Below, piece after piece: positions 46,690 to 58,099 of a stretch of DNA of 64,000 nt. How positions within the stretch are numbered: the stretch's first letter is position 1; the number at the start of each line of letters is the position of its first letter. The notes below the pieces were generated by a model. That model saw only the letters and a list, made by a program, of their open reading frames with translations. It made no database searches and had not been told where the DNA came from. Source of the DNA: Pseudocercospora fijiensis CIRAD86 (taxonomy: Eukaryota; Ascomycota; Dothideomycetes; Mycosphaerellales; Mycosphaerellaceae); contig NW_006921538.1 of the NCBI RefSeq assembly GCF_000340215.1, positions 1,116,001 through 1,180,000 on the forward strand. Reading direction: 5' to 3'. Position numbers and translations under genes: made by a program.

Positions 46690-49300
46690 CTATCTCTAGG
46701 GAAGTAAAAAGGTCTAATAATAGAATTCTGAAAAACGCTATTAGCAAGGTATATCTTTAGTTAATATCTTAGTATAACTATAGAAGAATTTAATTACCTT
46801 TAGGAGTATCTATGAAATAATATTTATCAAATAGTATCTTCTATAGAGCTAGTACCTTTTATATAAATAGAGATCTTTCTAGATGTTTTTCTACTCCTAT
46901 AGTTTTTATTTAAGAATTTTAATCGTATCTCTAAACAAAAGAGAGCTTATTTCTCGGTTTATTCAGACTCAATATATACCTAATATTCCTTAGTAGAATA
47001 TCTTTAAACTATCTCCTCTAAGGGATAAGGGCTAAAATAGTCTAGCCGTTTGTACTAAATTGTAGACTTGTCTCTAGAGTCTATAACTAGAGCTTTTTAG
47101 ACTTTAGATGCCTTATCTAAAAGCTAATTCGTTATATATTTAGAAACTTCTAGTTTATAAAAACATTCTTCTCTAGAAGTATTGGTTTTCAGAGCTTTAG
47201 ACAGATTTTTAGTATAAAGCTCTATGCTACTGTTCTTAAGCTAGATAGAAATATCGCAGTTGTTGAAAGTAAGCTTTTTAAATTTATATACCAAACCGGG
47301 CGTAGATAAATAGCAAGCAAGAGTTGTAACTTTAGAAATATCTCTCAATTATACTAGATTCTCTATCTCCTATACTATAGTATAAGTACCTATAAAACTA
47401 GGGCTGCTCTACCTTATATATAGTAGTACAGTTATTAGTATAAGTCGTAAAATAAAGTTTACTAGCTACTACTAACAACATATCTAGACATTCGGCTATC
47501 GAAGAGGATAAAAGCAGGCATTACTAATCGAGCGTAAAGAGAATTATCGTTATTCGAAAGTATAATATATAGTCGAGCGGAAGTTATAGAAAGTATCGGA
47601 AGTTATAAAGTAGATAGTATTTAAACTACTTATGTAGCTAGCTAGCCGATATTCTTCTCTATATTAGATTAGCTATTAAGGTCTTAGAATATTCTACGTA
47701 GCTATAATACCTTACGCGTACTACTATATACCTCTAGTTTTTATCTCGTAACTAAAGCTCTAGAAGATTATTACTAGTTATATTTGAAGACGATTAAACC
47801 TATAGGAGTTGTCCCTCGAAATACGAATTCCTAGCTAATCTCTAGGCCTTTAATTTAGTTATAAATTAGTTAGGACTTCTAGATCGGTTATTAAATTAGT
47901 AACTAAGGGAGTCTGGAAGATTCTAGTAATCTAGGATAGCCTTAGCTGTTCCTAGAAGTTAGTAAAACTCTATAGAGCATCTGTCTATTAGTATACTAGA
48001 ACGATAGCTACTAGCACTAAGATATGCCTTATTAAGAAATAGTTAGGTGCACTTTGCTAAGACTATCTCCTTAATATCTTAATTCATGTTGAATAATTTA
48101 TTACGAACTATGTAGAGCTAATATTAGCTAAAACTAGCCAATGCCTAGATTAGATACGCTAGATTCCTAACTAGAAAAGCGCAAGGCCTAAACAGACAAT
48201 CTACGCTAAGAACTGATTTTTTAGCTCTAGTCCTCCTTTACTAATAGCTATTACTATTAGAATATACAGTTCTCGGATAAATTCAATGCACCTATTCTTT
48301 ATAGGAACTAGAAACATTATCTATAGATGTATTATCTTTCTTAAATAGACTATGTTAGACAAATAAAGATATTCTTTTCTATAAAACTCCTTATCGTCTA
48401 CTAAGTATCTATCTTTTTAAAATAAAAATACTCCCTTATAAAAGCGCTTTTAGATCCCTTATTTTTAATACGCTTAACAGGCTTTATAGATAATTTCTTT
48501 TGAAACTTATTACTTATAAATAGTACTACTTCTTTCTCTTTAGTGCTATATCGTTTAACTTCCCTAAGCAAATTCGAGAATAAACCTTTCAATCTTGTGC
48601 TACCCTCGTCTTTTTATAGTAACTATATTAGATTAGTTACGAAAGACTCGTATTCGTTACTAAAATTGTTAAGAGTCTAAGCTATTATAATCTACGTAGA
48701 AGATTTAGGTTCTTTAAACTCTTATTTGTCGTTTAGTTAGCAAGAAATATTGAAATATTTCTTAACGCTATTAGAGGATTTTAAAGTAGTTAAATATCGC
48801 TCTTTTAGTAATCTATTAAATATTTAGAATTTTATCTCTTAGAGGAGAACAAGAGCATTCTAAGCCTCTTTAGAGTCCGTTGTATTCTATCTTTATAGTA
48901 AAGGAGCGTCCTCTACCCATATCCCTAAAATAGCTAAGGCTTTAGCTTTACTATCTCTTTTTATATTGCTAATAGAAATAGCCTTAGGATAGCCCTTCTC
49001 TACTGAATTTCTAAAACTATATTTTTTACGACTAAAACGTATAGTTTTATTATCTTTCTAGATAACTAAACGTAGAAGATTTCTTTTAACAAGATATATA
49101 TATTACTATCTTAGTTTATCTGTTTAGCGCCTAGTCCTTATCTTTCTTATAATAGGGGAAGATATATCTCTAGATAGTCCTTAGCGAGAATTAGTAATTT
49201 AGTTTGAAAAGAATAACTAATTTGTATTAAAACTAGTCTATATTTAGAAGATAGAACGCAGTATAAAGTATCTAAGAGGAGCGTTAGGACTCGAAAAGCA
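46690..49300 (-). mobile_element. RIP-degraded repeat with minus-strand coding traces, unassigned
   Basis: The only sizeable frame is 48401–48592 on the minus strand (63 codons, Lys/Ile/Phe-rich, FSNLLREVKRYSTKEKEVVL). It extends in decayed form on both sides, interrupted by TAG/TAA. The lysine-rich style resembles retrotransposon gag or gag–integrase linkers, but no diagnostic motif was found. Confidence 0.35.
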
Positions 49301-49799
49301 AAACAGACGATAGGCGCTAAAACGAGGGATAGTCCTTCCTACCTTTTATATACTACGATCTTGTTTTGTAATTGTCCTATCTTGTAATAATGCTACCCTC
49401 TCTAGCTAAGGAACTCCTAGAGAGCTATTTAGATTATAGTATAGATGCTCTAAAGCCTGTAGAATTTAAGCAGTAGCGATATCTATAGTTGTTACTAAGT
49501 ACCGTCGTTGCCTCTATACTATCTACTCGCTCGCGGAGGTAATTAAGTATAGTATATAACTTAATGCTACTAGTCTACTTATTGTAGTTAAGCCGTCGAT
49601 ATAACCGTCTACGTCTTACTATAGCTATCTGTTTAGGAATTGTAGATACTCTATTTAAAGTTACTATAGGTCTCTATAGTTAGTAGTCTAACGTAGCGAC
49701 TAATATCTCTTTTAGCCGAAGTTAACGTCTAGCTAATACGAGACTATAGCCCTACTCGACTCGAATAGCCTAGAAACTTACTAGACATTAATAAAATAG

Positions 49800-50280
49800 A
49801 GCTAGCGTAGATATAGATAAAACACGAGTCTTAAATATACTAGGGCTAGAAGTAGAAGTAGAACCTAAAGAAGATTTAGAAGCAGTACTAGAAGGATCTA
49901 CTATAAGAGTAAATCTAATACTAGATTAACCGGATAATTCGCTATATTAAGAAGAGTATTAAGCTCAAAGTAGACAATAACGTTATTATCGCGAGGCACG
50001 AGACGACGTACGTAGTAAGTATAAGGCCTTTATACTATACTCGCCTAAGCTGCTAGAATGCCGTAACGACGACGACGACTTATTAAGTAATAATAGCAAA
50101 GAATGTCTAGTTAATACGGGGATTAGGTATAAATATAGGGATGAAGTATATAATCGATAGTATAGGCGCCTAGCTATAAGAAGAAGAAGAAGAAGAAGAT
50201 AGTAGGGTAGGTAGTAAGGATAGCGACGATAGCAATAGTAACTAAATTAAGTCGATTAGGACACTTTCTCGTAAACAGCG
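49800..50280 (+). mobile_element. RIP-degraded plus-strand coding remnant, unassigned
   Basis: A frame interrupted by few stops reads VEVEPKEDLEAVLEGSTIRV and later EARDDVRSKYKAFILYSPKL, ending in an Arg-rich run over a GAA microsatellite. It probably belongs to a transposon gag-like protein; the class cannot be told. Confidence 0.3.
50178..50200. repeat. (GAA)n microsatellite
   Basis: About seven AAG/GAA units in repeat DNA. Confidence 0.85.
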
Positions 50281-51249
50281 CTAATAAAAGTAATAAATAC
50301 AATAGATAACTACCGGCAATCGCCGTATACTATTGTTCTTCTTTAGCTTTATATCTTTATAGACATATCTTCGCTATATAGCTTCGAATATAGAACTCGA
50401 GTTAGGCTTTCGACGAAGGTTTTAGTAAGAATTTAGCGCCAAGTCGATTAATTATAGTTCCTAATTAAAGCTCCCGGCGCAGGTCTAATTACTAAGACCT
50501 CCGTAACCGGTTATAGAATCTAGAATATTCCTTAAAATTTATAGTTATATTTCCTACTTAGACGCTCGGTTTTAATACTACGTATATAGAACTAAACTAT
50601 ATCTCCTAGCTCTATCTACCGCTTCGGTATAGCTAGTTTTTTATTTTATATCTATATAGAGCTATTCCCCGGTATTAGTAAATATAGGCATTATATCTTC
50701 TATCGTAGATATATTGCTATTTATTGTAAACTTAGTATTTATTAGTATATTTAGACTAGCCGTTAGTTTATAAAAGGCGGTAGATAGGTTTAACTTTATT
50801 CTAGGGTAACTCCTAGGACTCTCCTCCCTATAAGGTATTGTCTTAGGCTAATATACTCTATCCTAATTTATATAACTATTAAGGTAACTAGTCTTAGCTA
50901 TTCTAAGTAGAGATAGATTCCTCTCTCCTAGTGCCCTATCTACTAGGCTACTAGTTCGCTCTAATCCTATTATAGGGCCTTTCTTCTTATCCTCTTCTTC
51001 TCCTATCTTTCTACCTAAGTATTCTTACTCTACTATATCCTTGCTAAGTAGAGTAGGGCTATACTTCCCTATACCCCTGCCTCTTAGCTAACTAAATTAG
51101 CAACCTATTCTTCGGTACTAGTCCTTCTTTTTAGGTTATGTCTCCTAGGGCCCCTAATCCTATCCTCTATTTGTTTATACTTTTTCCTTCTATACTATTA
51201 TATAGGGAGAGTGTCCCTCTTTACTACTAAGAGCCTTGCTATATTCTAG

Positions 51250-53850
51250 GTATAGAGAGTAAAGGGGGGGGGGATGTTAGCTTCCTTCTAGAGGATAGCT
51301 TTAGGTATACTCCTATATACTCCTAGGATATGTCTTTGCCTAGTGTTTTGTACTTTCTTAAGGGGCTTCTAGAGGTACTTCTAGTATTCCTAGATCCCTT
51401 CTAGTATTGCCTAGATTTAGTAACTATATATTAGGGCTAGTCTAACTATTATACTATATAGGTGCTTTACTTAAAGGCTCCTAAGATATCTAGATAGAGC
51501 ATCAATACTATATACGATTTGTCTGTTTCCTAGGCTGTTTTTATTATTTCTATAGCTAGCTCTAGGGCTAAGATTCTAGAGCTTTTTAGCCTAGCTCCTA
51601 TTTGTAATTTGGGTAAGAGCCCCTTCTCCTTAACCTACTTTAAGATTATCTCTACTACTATTGCCTTAAGGGTTTTAGCTAGGGTATTAAGTAGTCTAGT
51701 TGCTATAGTTTCTTAAGAACTACTATAATTAACTTCTTAAATGCCTTTAGGTTATAGCTAAGGTAGGTTAGATATATACTATATATAGTAGTGCTAGATA
51801 TAGAGCTAGGATCTGCCTATATTTCTTATTAAACCTGTTAGTAATCTAGTCTAGTCCTAGGGCTAAGTTAGGTACTATTTTCTTAAAGATTTAGGTAATA
51901 TTCTCTAGAGAGACTAAGATATCTATTTAGATCCTCTCTTAGAGTAGTAGTTCCTCTAGGATATCTAAAAGGCTAGCCCCCCTTAACCTAGGGAAGAAGT
52001 ACTTAGCTAGTATATCTACTTTGCCTTCGTTAGTATATATATATCCTCCTTCTATCTAATAGAATAATAGGAATTAGGGAGGGCCTGTTTTTCTCCCTTC
52101 TTCTCCCTTGCCTAGCGAGCTAGCTTCTATATCTTAGGGTACTGTTCTATAGCCTCCCTTGCTACTCTTCTCTATACTAGGTTAGTGTCTTTTTAAATCT
52201 ATTTGCCTATAGTATATATAGCTGCTAGGTACGCCCTACGGTTCTCTTCTACCCTATACTTTGTCTACTCTCTCCTTAGATAGCGTTACTAGTAGAAGAG
52301 TATTGCTAAGGCATTCCTATATTGCTAACTATATTCCTACTATAGCCCCCTTAACCTACTCAATTATAGTAAATAATCCTTAGGGTAGGGAAGGGAGCCT
52401 CTACTAGAGGTCTCCTCTAACTGTCTTCTAGTCGGCTTTTTTCTACTAGGGTCTCGTTATTCGGTCTTTCTGTTCCTACTATAGCTCCTATATCCTTATA
52501 GAGATTAGCTTATAGTCTAAACCTGTCTCTCTATATTTATCTACCTAGTATTAGCTAAGTCTTTGCTAGATATTATAGATAACAAATGTAAGGTTAAGGG
52601 TCCTTACGCTCCTTAAGTTCTCCTATATTGCTATCCCCTCTGCTATAGTAAGAAGTATACTATTCTCTCTTATATTTCTAATAAGGTTGTCTACCTAGTA
52701 GTACTAGCTCTAGTCTAGGTTACCTCCCTATAAAAGGTAGTAAAGGTTAAAGTTACCTACTAGAACTTCGCTATTACCTTAGTGCTTTTAGATAGCCTAC
52801 TCTATAAGTAGTAGTAATCCTACCTCCCTACTATTCTCTAGGGCTATTAGGTAGTAGTAGTTATAGATAATAACTCTATCCCTTCCTATCCCTATACCGA
52901 CTAATAGTAGGTCTTTATACTAAGAGTGTAGCTCCTATAAAGCCTCCTATATCTCCTTAGAGATATAGAGTGCTACTCTAGGGTATAGGCCTTATAGGAC
53001 AATAATATAGAAGCCTAGGTATTTAACTATATTTCCTATAGTTATATTAATCTAGAGCTCCTAGATTACTAGAATATAGTCCTCCTTTAGGTCTATTTGT
53101 TAGAGAAAGGCTCTCTATACCTTGTTTGCGCTATAGTCTATATTATACTAGTTATAATATAGAGGCTAGTTAATATTAGACGGTAGTAGGGGGTCTAATA
53201 TTTATATAGCTTCCTTCTCTATTATCCTCTATTAGCTTAACTATAAGGGGAAGAAGCTAAGTTTACTAGTCTAGGTATCTCGCTATTTCCTTATACTTAT
53301 AGTGCCTATTAGTCTTCCTAGGGGTCTTCTCTCCTAGGTATCCTAATAGGTCTCTCTCCTCCGCTCTCCTCGGTATTCGGCTCGCCTCTTCCTACTTACT
53401 TTCTACTAGCGTCTAGTCTTCTTAGCTCCTCTATATTCCTCTAAACTTCTCTACTACTGCAGCCCTAAATCCTCTTGCCTTTGCTTAGGTAGCTAGCTTT
53501 ACGCTATATATCCTAGACTAGGTAGGGTAGCTGCCTTTATAGTTGCTATATATATGTTTCCTACTAGGGTATTTGTCTATTCTAGATTCCTCTACGTATT
53601 TTCTATAAACCTAGCTCTTATTACAGCATTTAGCCACATATCGAAACCTCTAGTATTTAAGGTACTATACTGTCCTTTATTACTAGGTAAAGAGTTCTAC
53701 TAGTATTAGCTAATAACCGGCCCTATATATATAGGCTAGGGTTTGAGCCTATAAAAGAGGCCTCCTTCTATATAGTAGACAGATTATCAACCTCGTATAG
53801 TACACTATTTATATTACACTTCTATAGTGCCTATATTATAGGGCTCTAGT
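51250..53850 (-). mobile_element. decayed Tad1-like LINE retrotransposon
   Basis: On the minus strand near 51450–51730 the frame reads LLNTLAKTLKAIVVEIILK, KEKGLLPKLQIGARLKSSRI and LYLDILGAFK. These match the Tad1 reverse transcriptase blocks (R/S-L-LNTLGK…, FGAR.GRST and LD-x-x-GAFD). An upstream minus-strand piece near 51990 (VDILAKYFFPRL) fits the linker before the RT. The endonuclease would lie at higher coordinates, about 52.4–53.3 kb. The sequence is almost free of CpG yet keeps many TpG, unlike the neighbouring repeats. Element ends are not determined; a G-run at 51258–51266 lies near the expected 3' end. Confidence 0.6.
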
Positions 53851-53949
53851 TACTAGCCTAAGCGACTTGTTTATTATCCTATCTTGCTAAACATAGCTAC
53901 CTATATTGTTACAGGTTATATTACCCTCGGTTGCCTATACTATTACTGC

Positions 53950-53986
<37 letters not shown>
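53950..53986. repeat. (AGT)n microsatellite
   Basis: About 12 AGT units at the boundary between the CpG-poor LINE and the CpG-rich gypsy gag region. Confidence 0.9.
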
Positions 53987-53991
<5 letters not shown>

Positions 53992-53999
53992 TGTTAGTC

Positions 54000-56900
54000 T
54001 CCGTCCTTTATTAGAGCCGAAGGTAGAGCTGTCTCTTTATATCTAACAGGTACAGGTATATCGAAGGTAGTCTTAGGGTACGAATAGCTATAACCGGAGC
54101 GAGGGTATAATAAGAGCCTAAGACACAGACGACACAGAAGTATCTCGAGGGGCTATTACGATAAGCGAGATATCCTTTTAACGAGGGCATCTCTTTAACC
54201 CCGAAAAGCTACAAACCCTTAGGACTATTATAGCTTAGGGCCTAGTCTACGACTATAGCTAGTTTCTAAGGACTCGGCTCTAGGTCGAAGACCTATTTAG
54301 CACTGCTTACTCGAGGCAAGCTACCGCCTACCGGCCCGGTTATAGGATAGCAACGCGGACTAGTCGCCTAAAGAGGAAGATAGATTAATTACCTATTAAC
54401 CTTAGCGGGTCCCGCTAAGACTATCGATCGATAGTAACTTCTAGAGTATAGGTTAGATAACTAGAGAGTTCCCCTATTAATTAGGTAGACTACTCCCCGA
54501 TTCGCAGCCTCGCTTAGATAGTACTTAGCCTTCTACTAAGGAAAGAAGGCCCCTACCCCCCCGCCCGGCTAAAGGGAATAAGAGGAAGCTAGTCTCTAGG
54601 ATCTAGGAGTAAATAGAGGTTATAGTATTCCTCCCTCCGAGCGGCTTTTTATTAAAAACTACTAAATTTAGCTCCTAGTAGTATCTAGGCGACTACTAGG
54701 AGGCTAAAGCCTAATACTACCCTAGGGGTATTATTAGGGGAGAATAGCCTAGTATACTACTTCTCGTATAGCAATATCGAAACAAACCTACTAACTATAC
54801 TAAAAACACTTTCCTATAGCATTTCTTTTTAACTATTTTATTATAATAACCGAATAAGCTTAAGCGAAAACGAGTATTACGAATTAGTAGAATCCTCTAA
54901 CTCCGACAACCCCCCTAATCCTATTAACGAGGAAATTAGGCGACGACTAGTTAATATAAGCGCTACCTAACTAGGAGAGCCTTATATTATAAAGATAATT
55001 AAGAGGCAAACTAAGCTTCTCCGTTAGAATAGGCGCCGCCTACTAGAGCTAGGAAGCGGTAGAAATCCTTTATTCGAAGGGTAGAACGCTATAGTATATA
55101 TAGAGCGCTTTAAGGACGCCCTAGTTAAGTACGAGCTCGATAAGGAGTCCGACTAGTATAAGATCCGGTCCCTTACGAGGACTACTATTACTAAGCTTTA
55201 CCGAACCCTTAGAACCCTAGTTAGCTACCTAGAAATAGACGACAAGTCTAATACCGACTAGGAGGCCTTTAAGTAGGCCTTTCTAAGAGAGTATCGGGAG
55301 CGCGATAGCCGTCGTATTAAAGGCAGTCGCGTATAGCTCGAGGCCCTCTATTCGACGAGGCGTACTAAAGATAACGACCTAAAGGAGTATATCCGCGAAT
55401 TTGTTAAGTTAGCGGACAGTATCGACTAGAAAGACCTCGAGAATTCTTAGAGAACGAAGCTACTCCTTTAGGGGTTGCCGTAGCCTATAGCTTAGTATAT
55501 CTTCCGTCGCTATACGCTTAGCGAAGCTAATCCTAAGAGTTTTCGTAAGTATAAGGAGGTCCTATAGTATATTAAGTTCGATATAGATAGCTCCGCTAAT
55601 ACGAGGAAGTTTATCTATAAGGAAGATAGGAATAACCTACTATAGGTTAGAAACGATTCCTTAGGAATTAATAGAGGACCTAAGTTCCTCCCCGAGTCGT
55701 AAAACGGTCCTAAGACCGTAACTCCTACTATTACTAAATACTCTTAGGACGTAGTAGACTTAGCTAAATCCCTAGCCTAGCTTAACCTTAATACAAAAGC
55801 ATTATAGCGAGTTAGGGAGGTTATTAATACTACTATACTAAAGGATATACTACCGGTCTACTAGCTCCCTAATCCTAACTATCCTAAAGCCCCTTTAGTT
55901 AATATCTACGCTATACGGAAGATCTATTCTAACTTAGATAGCAAGTGCTAGATATATAGCGGCTTTAAATATATCTAATCGGACTGCCCCGTCTAGAAGG
56001 AGCTTCTTAATAGGAAGCTCTTTATATAAGTAAATAGCCGGTTCTACTATACCGATACTAGCGATAAGATCGATTTCGAATAGGACTATAGAGTACTAAA
56101 GCTGCCTTAACTTAGGAACCTTCTAGAGAAGAAGTATAGCGGAAAGATCGAGTTTAAGGAGACTAGAAATAGTACCCTCGCCGCTATTACTAAACGAGAA
56201 ACTTAGAAGGTTAGGGCAAAGTAGGTTAAGGAGCAAAGTAGTAATAGTACTACTAAAGCTATTAAAGTTAACTTTGTTTCTTAAGACCCGGACGCCGTCA
56301 CTAACGTTTACGCGGTTACTAAGAATAGCGTAGGTGCCTATGCTACTACGAGGTCCTAAACCTAGTTCTAAGCTAAGGGCAAAGGCCTATAGAACCCTAC
56401 TCGCTCTAGTACGGCAGCCCCTACTAGGATACTAAAGAACAAGGCAGCCGATAAGGCTAAATAGTAACGAGAGCTAACCGCTAAGACCAAGACTCTCTAG
56501 ACGGCTAGAGACCGCGCTACCTAAGCTAGTACTATATCTATAGGGAGCCTAGTTGTCCTAGAGACTCTAGACATCGATATAGGAGATAATACTACCGATA
56601 TTAGTAGTACCCTAGGCCTAGCTAATCCGCTAGCCCACAAGCGGAAATTAGCCGATCCTAAGAGCTTTCGCTTTAATAGGTATATAAAGAAGTATAGTAC
56701 TAGCCCTACGGACTCCTCTAATATAAAGGTAAACGCTCTCTTCTAGGTATCTTAGTTCCTAGACCTTAAGTCTAATATATCTATAGGAGAGCTACTAGTA
56801 TACGGTTTACCTACTAACCTATTCCAGAGCCGGATCCCTAACGATGCTACCTTTATAAAAGACCTCGCCGCTCTCCGAAGGAAATAGGGATAGGAAGACT

Positions 56901-57950
56901 ATATCGATATCTCCTCCCTATAGTTCCTTCCTAAATTTTTAGGTAGCCTAGAGTTAGTAGAAGACGAGTCGGTAATCTTTAAGAACTAGGAGACTATCGA
57001 TAATACTAACGAAGAGGGAGTTAAGGAGATAGGCTAAGGTAATAGTAATAATACCTCGGAACCTATTTTAGTTTTAGTCTTAGTTAAGGCTATCCGATTT
57101 ATAGGCTAGTAAATCGGTCGAGCGGGATCTCCTCGACCTAAGGAGATTTACTCTATCCCTAATAATATAGACCTTTCTATAGTTACCCGTTCCTACGCCG
57201 TCGTTCCTACTATCTATATTTAGGTTACTATCGGGAGCTGTAGTTAGAAGGCGCTAGTAATGCTTAATAATAGTTCGGAGTTACTTATTATAAGTAACCT
57301 CTAGGCTAAATAGCTTAAGCTACTAATAAATAGAGACGTCTCCCGCGGTATATAGAGAGCAAATAGGGAGGTTGCGCTAGTAGGTACCTACTATAATATT
57401 ATAGTAGACGCCTTCGGTCTATGCTTTTCCTTTACCTTCTAGATTGCCGTAGACCTAAATATACTAATTATTCTAGGTCGACTATAGTCTTATATAACCT
57501 AGGGTATCTACCGCAACTGCGATAATAGCTCCTAGGAGGGAACTATCGCTAACTAGAAGGGTAGTCGGGTTGTCTTTACTAGTTATATCGGCAATACTAG
57601 CTATAGGACCTACGAGGATATTCTAGCTGCCTTACGACGGGCTTCGGGAAACGATAGGGCGCGGTTATAAGACCGGCAATCTGCGCTATAAGTTAGTATA
57701 GCTTAAATAGGTTATTTCTAGAAGTGCGCCGCTTCGTACGTTAAGGCAAGTTTCTAGGTTCTATACTAAGAAGACGAATACTCGAAGCGATAGCGAGCAT
57801 AATATAACGACCGCCTACTATACGAGTTAAGGTAATAATACTATCTTATATATCGTCGCCGGAGGCATTACTACCGGACGCGGGTCTACCCGAACTAACT
57901 AATTAGAGCGCGAGTCTAATACTACCCTAGGGGTTTTATTACGAATCTAA
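54000..57950 (+). mobile_element. RIP-degraded gypsy-type gag–protease fragment
   Basis: The plus strand reads a long gag: YIREFVKLADSID near 55387, TKLLLQGLPQPIA near 55455, RRYTLSEANPKSFRKYKEVL near 55507. A CCHC knuckle with its second Cys and His altered lies at about 55940–55990 (KC.IYSGFKYI.SDCP). Further on, MLNNSSELLIISN at about 57260–57298 looks like a retropepsin active-site region (family D-T/S-G-S-E-L-N-I-I-S), with the catalytic Asp as Asn. No reverse transcriptase follows before the strand and character change at about 58.0 kb, so this copy is truncated or interrupted. Confidence 0.6.
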
Positions 57951-58099
57951 CGTTTTCGCCGGTATTATAAATTAGGACTACTAGCTATATACCTACCGAC
58001 TTAAGGAGACTTCGTTACGGAAACTTTTTTACCGATCGCGACAATCCTATCGATAGGATCGCTTAGGATCCTTAGGATCCTTAGGATCGTACGTTAAAG

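Larger units (their letters stand above)
37900..46690 (+). mobile_element. RIP-degraded Ty1/copia retrotransposon, split by a nested insertion
   Basis: On the plus strand, reading through RIP-type stops, the order is copia-like. A gag-like segment lies near 37950–38060 (DIKAKAFIILLLLAEDDPLL). A decayed CCHC knuckle lies near 38363–38440. Reverse transcriptase is at about 39640–40100, with NYEQTLSNIYRFKT and the catalytic motif as YVDN at 40006–40020 (family YVDD). RNase H is at about 45830–46430 (GLLIY.STKIRPDLSYTIG, YSDAN, SNYEAKDAIIALRES, KDYFADIFIKGLVASLLG). The RT and RNase H halves are separated by 5.7 kb of a gypsy element. A polypurine tract (AAGGGGG) lies at 46678–46685, after the coding part. 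LTRs were not found by eye. The Asp→Asn change in the active site and the stops make it dead. Confidence 0.7.
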
